From: GCA-2737665 sp044344795
Lineage (GTDB): Bacteria; Bacteroidota; Bacteroidia; Palsa-965
Assembly (NCBI GenBank): GCA_044344795.1
Contig: JBIJCF010000053.1
Coordinates: 1 to 11,297, forward strand
Length of the DNA: 11,297 bases
Direction: 5' to 3'
How positions within the stretch are numbered: position 1 is the stretch's first letter; every line of letters starts with the position of its first letter. Shown here piece after piece: positions 1 to 6,696 of the stretch. Under the pieces are notes generated by a model, which saw nothing but the letters and a program-made list of their open reading frames with translations, had not been told where the DNA came from and did not search any database. The translations under genes and the position numbers were made by a program.

Positions 1-212
1 TCAATCATTTATATCGTTTTTTATCGAATTATCAAGAAATCATTAATTGGATTGGATGGTTAAAGATATAAGGAAAAATCTTACCAAAACCAACCTTTCA
101 GGTAAGAAATATGAACCAATCTATGAACAGTGAAAATAATTCGACCAATGGTAAATGATGCTTGAATCCGTGAAAAATAGTTAATTTGCAACTGATTAAC
201 CTCTAATCAATA
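1..212. other. Non-coding leader region upstream of the collagen-like gene
   Basis: This AT-rich stretch has no credible coding sequence on either strand. It holds a weak promoter candidate at 162-188 and a short inverted repeat (TCTTACC at 79-85, GGTAAGA at 101-107, 15-nt loop). On the minus strand that repeat would be followed by a run of Ts, but no gene is seen that it could terminate. Any upstream gene lies outside the window. Confidence 0.6.
162..188 (+). promoter_or_regulatory. Candidate promoter of the collagen-like gene cluster
   Basis: A TTG at 162-164 and a TTAATTTG at 181-188 resemble the Bacteroidota -33 (TTG) and -7 (TAnnTTTG) elements. The -7 box has one mismatch and the 16-nt spacer is shorter than the usual 19 or so. 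Transcription would start near 193, about 20 nt before the ATG at 213. The match is weak and is called mainly from its position. Confidence 0.3.
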
Positions 213-3092
213 ATGAAACAAATTATTGCTCTCGCACTTTTCCTCATCGCGATCGGTTCTGCAAATGCGCAAGCCCCGCAAGGTGTCAACTATCAAGCTG
301 TTGCCAGAAATGCTAGCGGCACTGAATTAGTAAATACACCACTCACTGTTCGTGTAGGAGTGTACACGGATGCAGCCGCGACTCAGCAAGCATACGAAGA
401 AATACACAACGTTACTACCAATACGTTTGGTCTTTTCAATATTGTTATAGGGCAAGGTAACCAAACCTCTGCCAATACCTTTAATACTATCGCGTGGGCG
501 AACAGCAATCATTTTCTCAAGGTTGAAATTGATGCCGGTTCCGGCTTCGTGAATATGGGTGCGACCCAGTTGTGGTCTGTTCCGTACGCGCTATATGCCG
601 GTGCATCAGCCGGTGGCCCGACAGGAACTACCGGTGCAACAGGCCCACAAGGATTAGTTGGTGCTACAGGTCCTTCAGGTAATCCGGGACCAACAGGTGC
701 TGCAGGTCCGCAAGGTTTGACAGGGGCTACAGGAGCGGTGGGTGCCACCGGAGCACAAGGTCCAACAGGATTGACAGGTGCGACAGGTTCCCAAGGACCA
801 ATAGGTTTGCCAGGATCAACAGGAGCTGCGGGTGCAACGGGTACACAAGGACCAACAGGACCTACCGGCGCGAATGGAATCAACGGCATAACAGGACCGA
901 CCGGTTTGACAGGTGCTACAGGTACTGCGGGTGCTACAGGCGCTCAAGGACCAACAGGACCTTCTGGTGCGAATGGATTAAACGGTGCAACAGGACCAAC
1001 AGGTTTGACAGGAGCTACAGGGGCAGCCGGCGCCACGGGGGCACAAGGACCAACAGGACCTTCAGGAGCGAACGGAATAAACGGTGCAACAGGACCAACA
1101 GGTTTGACAGGAGCTACAGGGGCAGCCGGCGCCACTGGGGCACAAGGACCAGCAGGACCTTCTGGTGCGAATGGATTAAACGGTGCAACAGGACCAACAG
1201 GTTTGACAGGAGCTACAGGGGCAGCCGGCGCCACGGGGGCACAAGGACCAACAGGACCTACATGGACAATTTCGGCAATTTCTTTTAGTACCAACGGACA
1301 ATTAACAGTTAACACGACTATACCATCGATAATTACTGCAACGGGCGGCAATGCATGGATGACCAGCGGCAATGTGGGGACAAATCCGGGGACAAATTTT
1401 ATCGGAACAACGGATGCACAAGGATTGGCATTCCGCACGGGTAATAATGAGCGTATGAGAATTGATGCATCAGGTAAAGTGGGTATTGGGACAGGAACAC
1501 CGGCATTTTTGTTTGATGTATTCGGTGGTGATATTAATGTGTCCAATACTTTTGGTTACAGAATTAACGGTAGTAGAGTACTATATACAACACCCGGAAC
1601 TGGTGCACTCTATATTGGAAACTCTGCCGGCAACCCCTCAATTACAGGTAATTTCAACACATTGGTTGGATTTCAAAGCGGCACTTCAGTTGTATCCGGA
1701 GGGGCAAACAGTTTCTTCGGTTATCAGTCTGGTCAATTGACTACTTCGGGTAGTTTTAATACTTTTTTAGGAGGTCAGGCGGGTAACGTTAATGCGTCAG
1801 GAAGTAATAATACTGCTGTTGGATACAATGCTCTCAACGGTATAACTGCAGGAATTAATTCAACCGCATTAGGTTATGAAGCCGGTATAAACACAACGGG
1901 TAATGGAAATACTTATTTAGGTGCATTTGCCAAAGCTGCAATGAATACAATTGGCAGTACAGCTGTTGGATACAATTCGTATGCAAAATCAGATTATGCT
2001 GTCGTATTAGGCGATACAGGAGTAGTAAATGTTGGTATTGGCACAGGAACTCCAACTCAAAAACTTCAGGTAGCGGCTTATTCCAATACTCCTGCAATCA
2101 GTTTGGTAACGGCTTCTAACTTGAACTCTATGTTGCTATTTGGAACCAAACAAATTAATAACCTGGGTGCGCTGGAATACGATAATAACGCCAATAATAT
2201 GAACTTTTGGACCAACAATTCAGCTCGGATGAGATTAACGGGCACTGGCAGTTTATTAATTGGACACACGGCCGGCTCTTCGGGATTATTATCAGTTGGT
2301 TCCGGCTCAGAAAAATTTCGTGTTAATGGTGCCGATGGTGATGTCGTATTCTCGGATGTTAACGCTAGCATTACCTTCCCAGCAAACTCTGTCGCAGGTA
2401 CCATGATGTATATGTTTTCGGGTGGTACTAATAATGCAGACAAAATGGTAATAGCGCACAGTGTAGCCTATAACAATTGGGGCTTGGAGTATCAAGATGG
2501 CACAGATGTATTTCGTTTTCTTAATAATGGAAATCCTGTTTTCAACGTAAATCTTACCAATAGCAGTATTCAATATCCACATTCATCTGCCGGGGTAGGC
2601 AAAGTATTAACGAGTGATGCAGCAGGAAATGCAACTTGGGATTATGCATTAACACCGGTAAAATCTGTATCTACTTCAATGAACGTGGGCACTGCTAGCG
2701 GAATCTATACATATGGCAACCCGAATTATATAACCATTACTCCCGCAAAATCAGGCACAGTGGTTATGAATTGGATTGGAGCTTACAACTGTCAACAATC
2801 ATTTCCTCATCAGGTGCGGGTCGGCGTCAAAGTGACAACAACAGCAACACAACCCAGTACTGCAACAGCGTTTGATTCCTTTATTATCCTGGGGAATGCA
2901 GTAGGATTTTCCGGTGCAGCTTATGGTGATATTCCGTTTACCGTTACTCATACGTTCACAGTTACACAAGGACAAACCTATTGGATTTGGATTGGGACAT
3001 ACGGAGTTAACTATAGCAGCAACGCCAACGCCAATGTGCAGGGTCTTACCGGGCGAATGACCTGCAGCTTACACACAAATGCCGGTCTATAA
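213..3092 (+). CDS. Secreted collagen-like surface protein with adhesin-head-like repeats
   Basis: Probable exported structural or adhesive fibre of 959 residues. Residues 1-20 form a signal peptide ending in SANAQ. Residues 21-132 match a domain common at the start of Bacteroidota surface proteins (APQGVNYQAVARNASG near the start, QLWSVPYALYAG at the end). Residues 135-349 are about 72 uninterrupted Gly-X-Y triplets, rich in GPT, GAT and GLT, with Thr in roughly half of the Y positions. After a spacer come two VGIGTGTP motifs (423-430 and 607-614), as in phage tail-fibre-like proteins, flanking YadA-head-like repeats such as NTAVGYNA and STALGYEAG (about 465-600). Residues 815-959 look like a beta-sandwich that I cannot name. 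No type IX sorting tail, S74 chaperone or membrane anchor is visible. The ATG at 213 is supported by the signal peptide. The glycosyltransferase gene follows after 3 nt. Function as a fibre is inferred from the domains. Confidence 0.9.
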   Translation: MKQIIALALFLIAIGSANAQAPQGVNYQAVARNASGTELVNTPLTVRVGVYTDAAATQQAYEEIHNVTTNTFGLFNIVIGQGNQTSANTFNTIAWANSNHFLKVEIDAGSGFVNMGATQLWSVPYALYAGASAGGPTGTTGATGPQGLVGATGPSGNPGPTGAAGPQGLTGATGAVGATGAQGPTGLTGATGSQGPIGLPGSTGAAGATGTQGPTGPTGANGINGITGPTGLTGATGTAGATGAQGPTGPSGANGLNGATGPTGLTGATGAAGATGAQGPTGPSGANGINGATGPTGLTGATGAAGATGAQGPAGPSGANGLNGATGPTGLTGATGAAGATGAQGPTGPTWTISAISFSTNGQLTVNTTIPSIITATGGNAWMTSGNVGTNPGTNFIGTTDAQGLAFRTGNNERMRIDASGKVGIGTGTPAFLFDVFGGDINVSNTFGYRINGSRVLYTTPGTGALYIGNSAGNPSITGNFNTLVGFQSGTSVVSGGANSFFGYQSGQLTTSGSFNTFLGGQAGNVNASGSNNTAVGYNALNGITAGINSTALGYEAGINTTGNGNTYLGAFAKAAMNTIGSTAVGYNSYAKSDYAVVLGDTGVVNVGIGTGTPTQKLQVAAYSNTPAISLVTASNLNSMLLFGTKQINNLGALEYDNNANNMNFWTNNSARMRLTGTGSLLIGHTAGSSGLLSVGSGSEKFRVNGADGDVVFSDVNASITFPANSVAGTMMYMFSGGTNNADKMVIAHSVAYNNWGLEYQDGTDVFRFLNNGNPVFNVNLTNSSIQYPHSSAGVGKVLTSDAAGNATWDYALTPVKSVSTSMNVGTASGIYTYGNPNYITITPAKSGTVVMNWIGAYNCQQSFPHQVRVGVKVTTTATQPSTATAFDSFIILGNAVGFSGAAYGDIPFTVTHTFTVTQGQTYWIWIGTYGVNYSSNANANVQGLTGRMTCSLHTNAGL
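846..1259 (+). repeat. 99-bp tandem repeats in the collagen-like region
   Basis: Four 99-bp units begin at 846, 945, 1044 and 1143, and a fragment begins at 1242. Each encodes 11 Gly-X-Y triplets, so changes in copy number would keep the frame and the triple-helix register. Units 2 and 4 differ at a single base (ACA to GCA, Thr to Pro-Ala-Gly context). Unit 3, lying between them, differs from unit 2 at five bases, four of which fall within about 15 bp. The coded motif alternates ING, LNG, ING, LNG, which suggests duplication of a two-unit block or gene conversion. Looser triplet repeats precede the array from about 615. Confidence 0.95.
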
Positions 3093-3095
3093 ATT

Positions 3096-3791
3096 GTGAG
3101 AGTTGCCGTCGTTATTCCTGCATACAATGAAGAATACTCAATTGCGCAGGTTGTTGAAGAAATCAACGCGGCAGAAATTGATTTTCAACTAACTGCTGTT
3201 GTCATAAATGATTGTTCTACCGACCGAACAGCATCAATAATAGATAGCATTAATTGCGTTGCGTTGCATCTTCCCGTAAATCTGGGTATTGGTGGAGCTG
3301 TTCAATCTGGTTTTTTGTACGCATACGAAAACAACTTCGACTACGCGGTTCAACTCGACGGAGACGGCCAGCATCCTGCTCATGAAATCCCGCGATTAAT
3401 TGACTTGTCAATAAAACACAATCTGGATGTTGTTATTGGCTCGCGATTTGTAATTAAACGGGGGTTTCAATCGTCCTTTATGCGGCGCGTTGGCATTCGA
3501 TGGTTTAGTATTTTAAACAAAATGCTCACCGGTAATTTCATTGCCGATACCACCTCCGGTTTTCGTTTGTATAATCGCAAAGCATTGGAAGTAGTTACAG
3601 AATACTATCCCGATGAATACCCGGAACCGGAAGCTCTGGTATTGTACGCAAAAAGAAAATTACGTGTGGGAGAAATGCCCGTAGTAATGCGAGAACGGCA
3701 GGGTGGAACTTCTTCGATCAATGCGTTACGCTCGTTGTACTACATGTGGAAAGTAACATTAGGCGTATTGTTTACGTACATCAGAGCATGA
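3096..3791 (+). CDS. Family 2 glycosyltransferase, dolichol-phosphate-mannose-synthase-like
   Basis: Cytoplasmic or membrane-associated GT-A glycosyltransferase of 231 residues, which would move a sugar from a nucleotide-sugar donor to a lipid phosphate or other acceptor. The fold signature is clear: VVIPAYNEE at 5-13, the nucleotide-binding NDCSTD at 38-43, the metal-binding DGDGQH at 88-93, GSRF at 115-118, and the acceptor-side DTTSGFRLYN at 151-160. There is no strong C-terminal membrane anchor, only a short hydrophobic end. The start is GTG at 3096. It is forced because the preceding gene's TAA (3090-3092) is in the same frame and only an ATT codon lies between. The gene overlaps the next one by 4 nt (ATGA). 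Family assignment is firm. Donor and acceptor are unknown; modification of the upstream Thr-rich collagen-like protein is only a guess from gene order. Confidence 0.9.
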   Translation: MRVAVVIPAYNEEYSIAQVVEEINAAEIDFQLTAVVINDCSTDRTASIIDSINCVALHLPVNLGIGGAVQSGFLYAYENNFDYAVQLDGDGQHPAHEIPRLIDLSIKHNLDVVIGSRFVIKRGFQSSFMRRVGIRWFSILNKMLTGNFIADTTSGFRLYNRKALEVVTEYYPDEYPEPEALVLYAKRKLRVGEMPVVMRERQGGTSSINALRSLYYMWKVTLGVLFTYIRA

Positions 3792-4486
3792 GGAAAGTGG
3801 TTATTACTGCAATACTGTTGATGTTCCTGATTGTATCGAAGGCGCAGGATTCATTTTTGCAGTTCGGTTTCTCCGGAGGACTTGCATCTTCCCTACTCTT
3901 CGTTCAATCCAATCAAACTATAGCAACTGATGCACTTGGAGAACCTTTATGGTCACCAACTTTCGGGTTATGCGGATTAGCACAGCTGAAACAACCCATA
4001 CATGTTCAGGCGGGATTATATTACATACAGAAAGGTGCTCACCGAACAATTTACTTTGACCCGGCTAACTCCAATCATTTTTATCGAATTCCTGATCGGT
4101 ATCGAATGATGGTGGGGCATGTTGGACTTCGCACGGCCACCTCCGAACACAGAAAACTATACGTAGGAATTGATGGAACCTATTCCTTTGTGATCAATTA
4201 CAGTTCCATCAATGAAGAACTTACCAGGCCTTTGCCATTGAACGCCACTATTCAAGATCTAAAATCAATTCAATTAGCAACCATTGGTGCAGGATTTAAT
4301 TTAGGTTATAGAACCGGTGATCGCGCAGAAATAAATGTATATGGAGGTTATGATGTTACTTCCCTATTCACCACTCAATTATTTACTGGTAATCTTGCCA
4401 CAGCGATTGTTTCATTCCGTTTCTACCCCATTCAAATCGGAGAAGGCTCTGGAAAAAATATGGAACGAATAGAAATTGGTCGCTAA
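3788..4486 (+). CDS. Outer-membrane beta-barrel protein (PorT-like family)
   Basis: Predicted 232-residue outer-membrane protein. The ATG at 3788 is preferred over an in-frame ATG at 3746. It directly gives a signal peptide (MRKVVITAILLMFLIVSKAQ), and its ATGA overlaps the glycosyltransferase stop, a usual translational-coupling layout. The 3746 start would add 14 charged residues and hide the signal. After cleavage the chain alternates short amphipathic strands and turns, with features of small Bacteroidota barrels such as GFSGGLASSLLF near the start and the strand-turn VQAGLYYIQKGA about a third of the way in. The C-terminal end (about 20 residues, GEGSGKNMERIEIGR) is polar and would lie outside the barrel. 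The exact role is unknown. Its place in the cluster suggests it could anchor or help export the collagen-like protein, but that is inferred. The stop codon abuts the stop of the convergent Nudix gene. Confidence 0.75.
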   Translation: MRKVVITAILLMFLIVSKAQDSFLQFGFSGGLASSLLFVQSNQTIATDALGEPLWSPTFGLCGLAQLKQPIHVQAGLYYIQKGAHRTIYFDPANSNHFYRIPDRYRMMVGHVGLRTATSEHRKLYVGIDGTYSFVINYSSINEELTRPLPLNATIQDLKSIQLATIGAGFNLGYRTGDRAEINVYGGYDVTSLFTTQLFTGNLATAIVSFRFYPIQIGEGSGKNMERIEIGR

Positions 4487-4489
4487 TTA
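4484..4489. other. Convergent gene junction with abutting stop codons
   Basis: The hexamer TAATTA holds the TAA stop of the outer-membrane protein gene on the plus strand and the TAA stop of the Nudix gene on the minus strand, with no base between them. No hairpin followed by a T-run is seen nearby on either strand, so the two transcripts probably overlap at their 3' ends. Confidence 0.85.
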
Positions 4490-4921
4490 TTTCATCAGCA
4501 TCTTCACAACAAGTTTGTCGATAGGAAAAGTTACTGCATCCTCATGTAGTTCTTTCATCTTTATCCAACGAAACTGCTGTGCGCCTTCAAATTCGGGTAA
4601 ATCAAGAACCGATCGCACCACTGCAACTGCACCGGGATCCGGCAATCGTACCGTGTAATAAATGCTAATCAACTGATCCGTTTCGCGAAATGCCGAGGCA
4701 ACAAAAAAATCAGTCGTATAGAAATGTTCTACATAAACCGGAGTTTGATTTAATTCTTCCTCGCACTCACGAATAACTGTTTCACGCAATCCTTCACCCC
4801 ATTCGTGGCCACCACCGGGAAACTTAGTCATCGGCATACCCATGCGGTATTCATCCGTTATAAGAATTTCATCACCACGCAGGATGATTGCATACACTCT
4901 GATGTTGTAACGCTTCTCCAT
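4487..4921 (-). CDS. Nudix hydrolase
   Basis: A 144-residue Nudix-family pyrophosphatase, which would cleave a nucleoside diphosphate linked to another group, using Mg or Mn ions. The Nudix box spans residues 37-59: G37, E43, then REC-EEE at 51-56 supplying the metal-binding glutamates. The usual Gly near the end of the box is Asn58. The protein is essentially a single domain, with IRVYAIILRGDEILI as the first strands and FRWIKMKELHE as the late strand-helix. There is no signal peptide, so it is cytoplasmic. Its ATG is 1 nt beyond the stop of the M14 peptidase gene on the same strand, so the two are very likely co-transcribed and translationally coupled. The substrate cannot be told from sequence. 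A MutT-like sanitising role is possible but unsupported. Confidence 0.9.
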   Translation of the reverse strand: MEKRYNIRVYAIILRGDEILITDEYRMGMPMTKFPGGGHEWGEGLRETVIRECEEELNQTPVYVEHFYTTDFFVASAFRETDQLISIYYTVRLPDPGAVAVVRSVLDLPEFEGAQQFRWIKMKELHEDAVTFPIDKLVVKMLMK

Positions 4922-4922
4922 C

Positions 4923-6647
4923 TTACTTCACTGTAAATGGCAACGCTCCTGTCCATCTTACCACCGGATAAATATTATGCGATGGCTCCTTAAATTCAGA
5001 ACGCTGATAAATAAAATTCAGTTGCAACCAATGATCATCACGCAACTTGGCATCGGCTTGTTTCGCGCTATCCAACTCTGCTTTTAATTTTGTATTACTC
5101 AAGAGCATTTGCTCGGCCTTCTCTTCGAAAATATAATCGCTGAACCATTCCTTTTGTGCTGTAATGCCATCGAAAAAATTCCACGCCCAGAAGCTATCGT
5201 TTGATTTCGACTCAAGGACAGTGACTAAATATTTACGAGCCCGTTGCTGTGTAGATACGATGTAATCGCCCGCATACAAATTCATAGAATACTTCACATC
5301 TTCAACTTCCGTATCATAATGCATATAGTGCGATTCATAAGGCTGACGAACGGTGGAATAGCTTTTTATTCGTGAGGCAGAAAAACTAATCACGGTATCA
5401 CGAACTACACGTTTCATCACTACGCCATTCATTTGCAATCGAGTAATCACTTCGTGCCATGCTTGCGGAATAAAATAATAATCAGGAATTGTGCTGCTAT
5501 CACCGGCATTGTAGGAATTAAAATGCTTTACAGTAAATGTTGACGGCTGTGTTTTGTCATACATCAGTCGTTGTTTGCCTGAAATATTTGAAGGACTATA
5601 CACCGCCTTGTAACCGTGAAACAACATGGTATCGTGACGTGCCGTATCCAATTGCCAATTGTATTTGATCACTTGATCCTTCTTCAATTCCTCATTCGCA
5701 TTCCTTCTGGCGTCACGAATTGCTGTTGTGTTATTACTGCTAAACTGAATAAGAACCTGCAAAAAATCAACGGTTGCATTTACCCGATCGGTAAACGGTT
5801 TCCACATGTGTGTTTCCGTTACAAAACCGAACGTATTGAATAATGCAGCATATCCTGTGGAATAACGAGGCGTATCCATAAAACCAACTATTCCCGACTC
5901 TGGCGTGCGACCTAAGGTTTCTACATAGGGTGCCATGCGTTGTCCGCGTTGCTCCATATTTCGGTACAAAGAAGGCAACATTTCACTAATAAGAAAAGAG
6001 CTTGCAGAAGGATTTAACTTTTGATGATGAGTTGCGATTAGTGTCATGGTATATTGATAGTCGGCTCCATCGCTAACGTGCGTATCTACAAACACATCCG
6101 GATCCCAAGCGGTGAAGATTGTAACCAGCGATCTTGTATTTGCTGCATCGCATTTGATAAAATCCCTGTTCAAGTCCAGATTTCGTGCATTACCGCGAAA
6201 GCCATATTCCTCAGGACCATTCTGATTGGCACGCGAAGTTTTATTTCGATTTAACGCACCATCTACATTGAAAACAGGAACGATACAAATCACCAAATTC
6301 TTAGGTAACGTGTTTGGGTATTTACACCAAGCACGACACATGCGTATGCAAGCATCAATACCATCGGGCTCGCCGGGATGTATACCATTATTGATCATCA
6401 GCACGAGCTTACCGGATTGTTTGGCTTTGGCAGGATCAAAAATTTTATCTACCGACAAAACAAACAAGTGTAATGGCTTACCTACATCAGTGGTTCCTAC
6501 AGCTTTCATTTCCGCAAATGGACTTGCCGTTGCCAATGAATCAAACGTGGCAATAATTTCTGCGTAAGTTGGAGAAGTGTTTTGACCACTCAACTTCATT
6601 GAGTAAACGGCCAAATTGAGTAGCAATAAAAAACGAAAACCGTGCAT
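4923..6647 (-). CDS. Secreted M14-family zinc carboxypeptidase
   Basis: Exported metallopeptidase of 574 residues expected to trim C-terminal residues from peptides or cell-wall peptides. A signal peptide covers about residues 1-22 (hydrophobic FLLLLNLAVYSM, then LSGQ). The M14 catalytic set is complete: H90 and E93 in GIHPGEPDG and H190 in FVDTHVSDGAD as zinc ligands, R155, N160 and R161 in RNLDLNRDF for substrate binding, and E278 in FVTETH as the general base. The catalytic domain ends near residue 300. The remaining 270 or so residues have no motif I recognise and may be a beta-rich accessory domain. The first ATG is kept because the next in-frame Met (residue 17) would remove the signal peptide. 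That ATG lies inside the carB terminator hairpin. The Nudix gene follows after 1 nt. Family is certain from motifs; substrate is not known. Confidence 0.92.
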   Translation of the reverse strand: MHGFRFLLLLNLAVYSMKLSGQNTSPTYAEIIATFDSLATASPFAEMKAVGTTDVGKPLHLFVLSVDKIFDPAKAKQSGKLVLMINNGIHPGEPDGIDACIRMCRAWCKYPNTLPKNLVICIVPVFNVDGALNRNKTSRANQNGPEEYGFRGNARNLDLNRDFIKCDAANTRSLVTIFTAWDPDVFVDTHVSDGADYQYTMTLIATHHQKLNPSASSFLISEMLPSLYRNMEQRGQRMAPYVETLGRTPESGIVGFMDTPRYSTGYAALFNTFGFVTETHMWKPFTDRVNATVDFLQVLIQFSSNNTTAIRDARRNANEELKKDQVIKYNWQLDTARHDTMLFHGYKAVYSPSNISGKQRLMYDKTQPSTFTVKHFNSYNAGDSSTIPDYYFIPQAWHEVITRLQMNGVVMKRVVRDTVISFSASRIKSYSTVRQPYESHYMHYDTEVEDVKYSMNLYAGDYIVSTQQRARKYLVTVLESKSNDSFWAWNFFDGITAQKEWFSDYIFEEKAEQMLLSNTKLKAELDSAKQADAKLRDDHWLQLNFIYQRSEFKEPSHNIYPVVRWTGALPFTVK

Positions 6648-6680
6648 AGCTTCAAAGATACAAGAAGCACTGCACGGTTT
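6628..6680 (-). terminator. Rho-independent terminator of carB, overlapping the M14 gene start
   Basis: Read on the minus strand, a 10-bp perfect stem (AAACCGTGCA at 6680-6671 by plus coordinates, mirrored at 6646-6637) encloses a 2-nt internal bulge on each side and a second 5-bp stem (GCTTC/GAAGC) around a 10-nt loop. The T-rich tract TTTTCGTTTTTT follows. It begins 17 nt after the carB stop, the expected place for its terminator. The distal arm and the T-run also encode the first residues of the peptidase signal peptide. Confidence 0.75.
6653..6660 (-). promoter_or_regulatory. Promoter -7 element (TATCTTTG) ahead of the M14 peptidase gene
   Basis: On the minus strand TATCTTTG is an exact match to the Bacteroidota TAnnTTTG box and ends 5 nt before the peptidase ATG. 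Transcription from it would start at or next to the ATG, giving a leaderless message. No TTTG stands at the expected place 19 nt upstream, so the promoter is only half supported. The box lies in the loop of the carB terminator hairpin. Confidence 0.4.
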
Positions 6681-6696
6681 AGGTATGATAGGAATC

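Noticed and set aside
79..107. Inverted repeat TCTTACC/GGTAAGA as a terminator
   Set aside because: A 7-bp stem with a 15-nt loop has a T-run only on the minus strand, where no gene ends. It may be chance.
846..1259. Possible CRISPR array or non-coding satellite in the 99-bp repeats
   Set aside because: Units are contiguous, have no unique spacers, and stay in frame within a collagen-like coding region.
509..1546. Long proline- and valine-rich open frames on the minus strand (509-889 and 944-1546)
   Set aside because: They are the complement of the Gly-X-Y repeats, which lack stops on the other strand because of codon bias. They have no start context, no domain, and overlap a well-supported gene.
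3746..3787. Longer start for the outer-membrane protein at 3746
   Set aside because: It would put 14 polar residues before the signal peptide and overlap the glycosyltransferase by 46 nt. The 3788 ATG gives a clean signal peptide and a 4-nt overlap.
4071..4090. Similarity of this stretch (CAATCATTT, TTATCGAATT) to positions 2-30
   Set aside because: Two short AT-rich matches with different spacing, one inside a coding region, are most simply chance.
6648..6696. Frameshifted remnant of the CarB regulatory domain after its stop
   Set aside because: Only 49 bp are available, filled by the terminator hairpin, and nothing there encodes MGS-like sequence.
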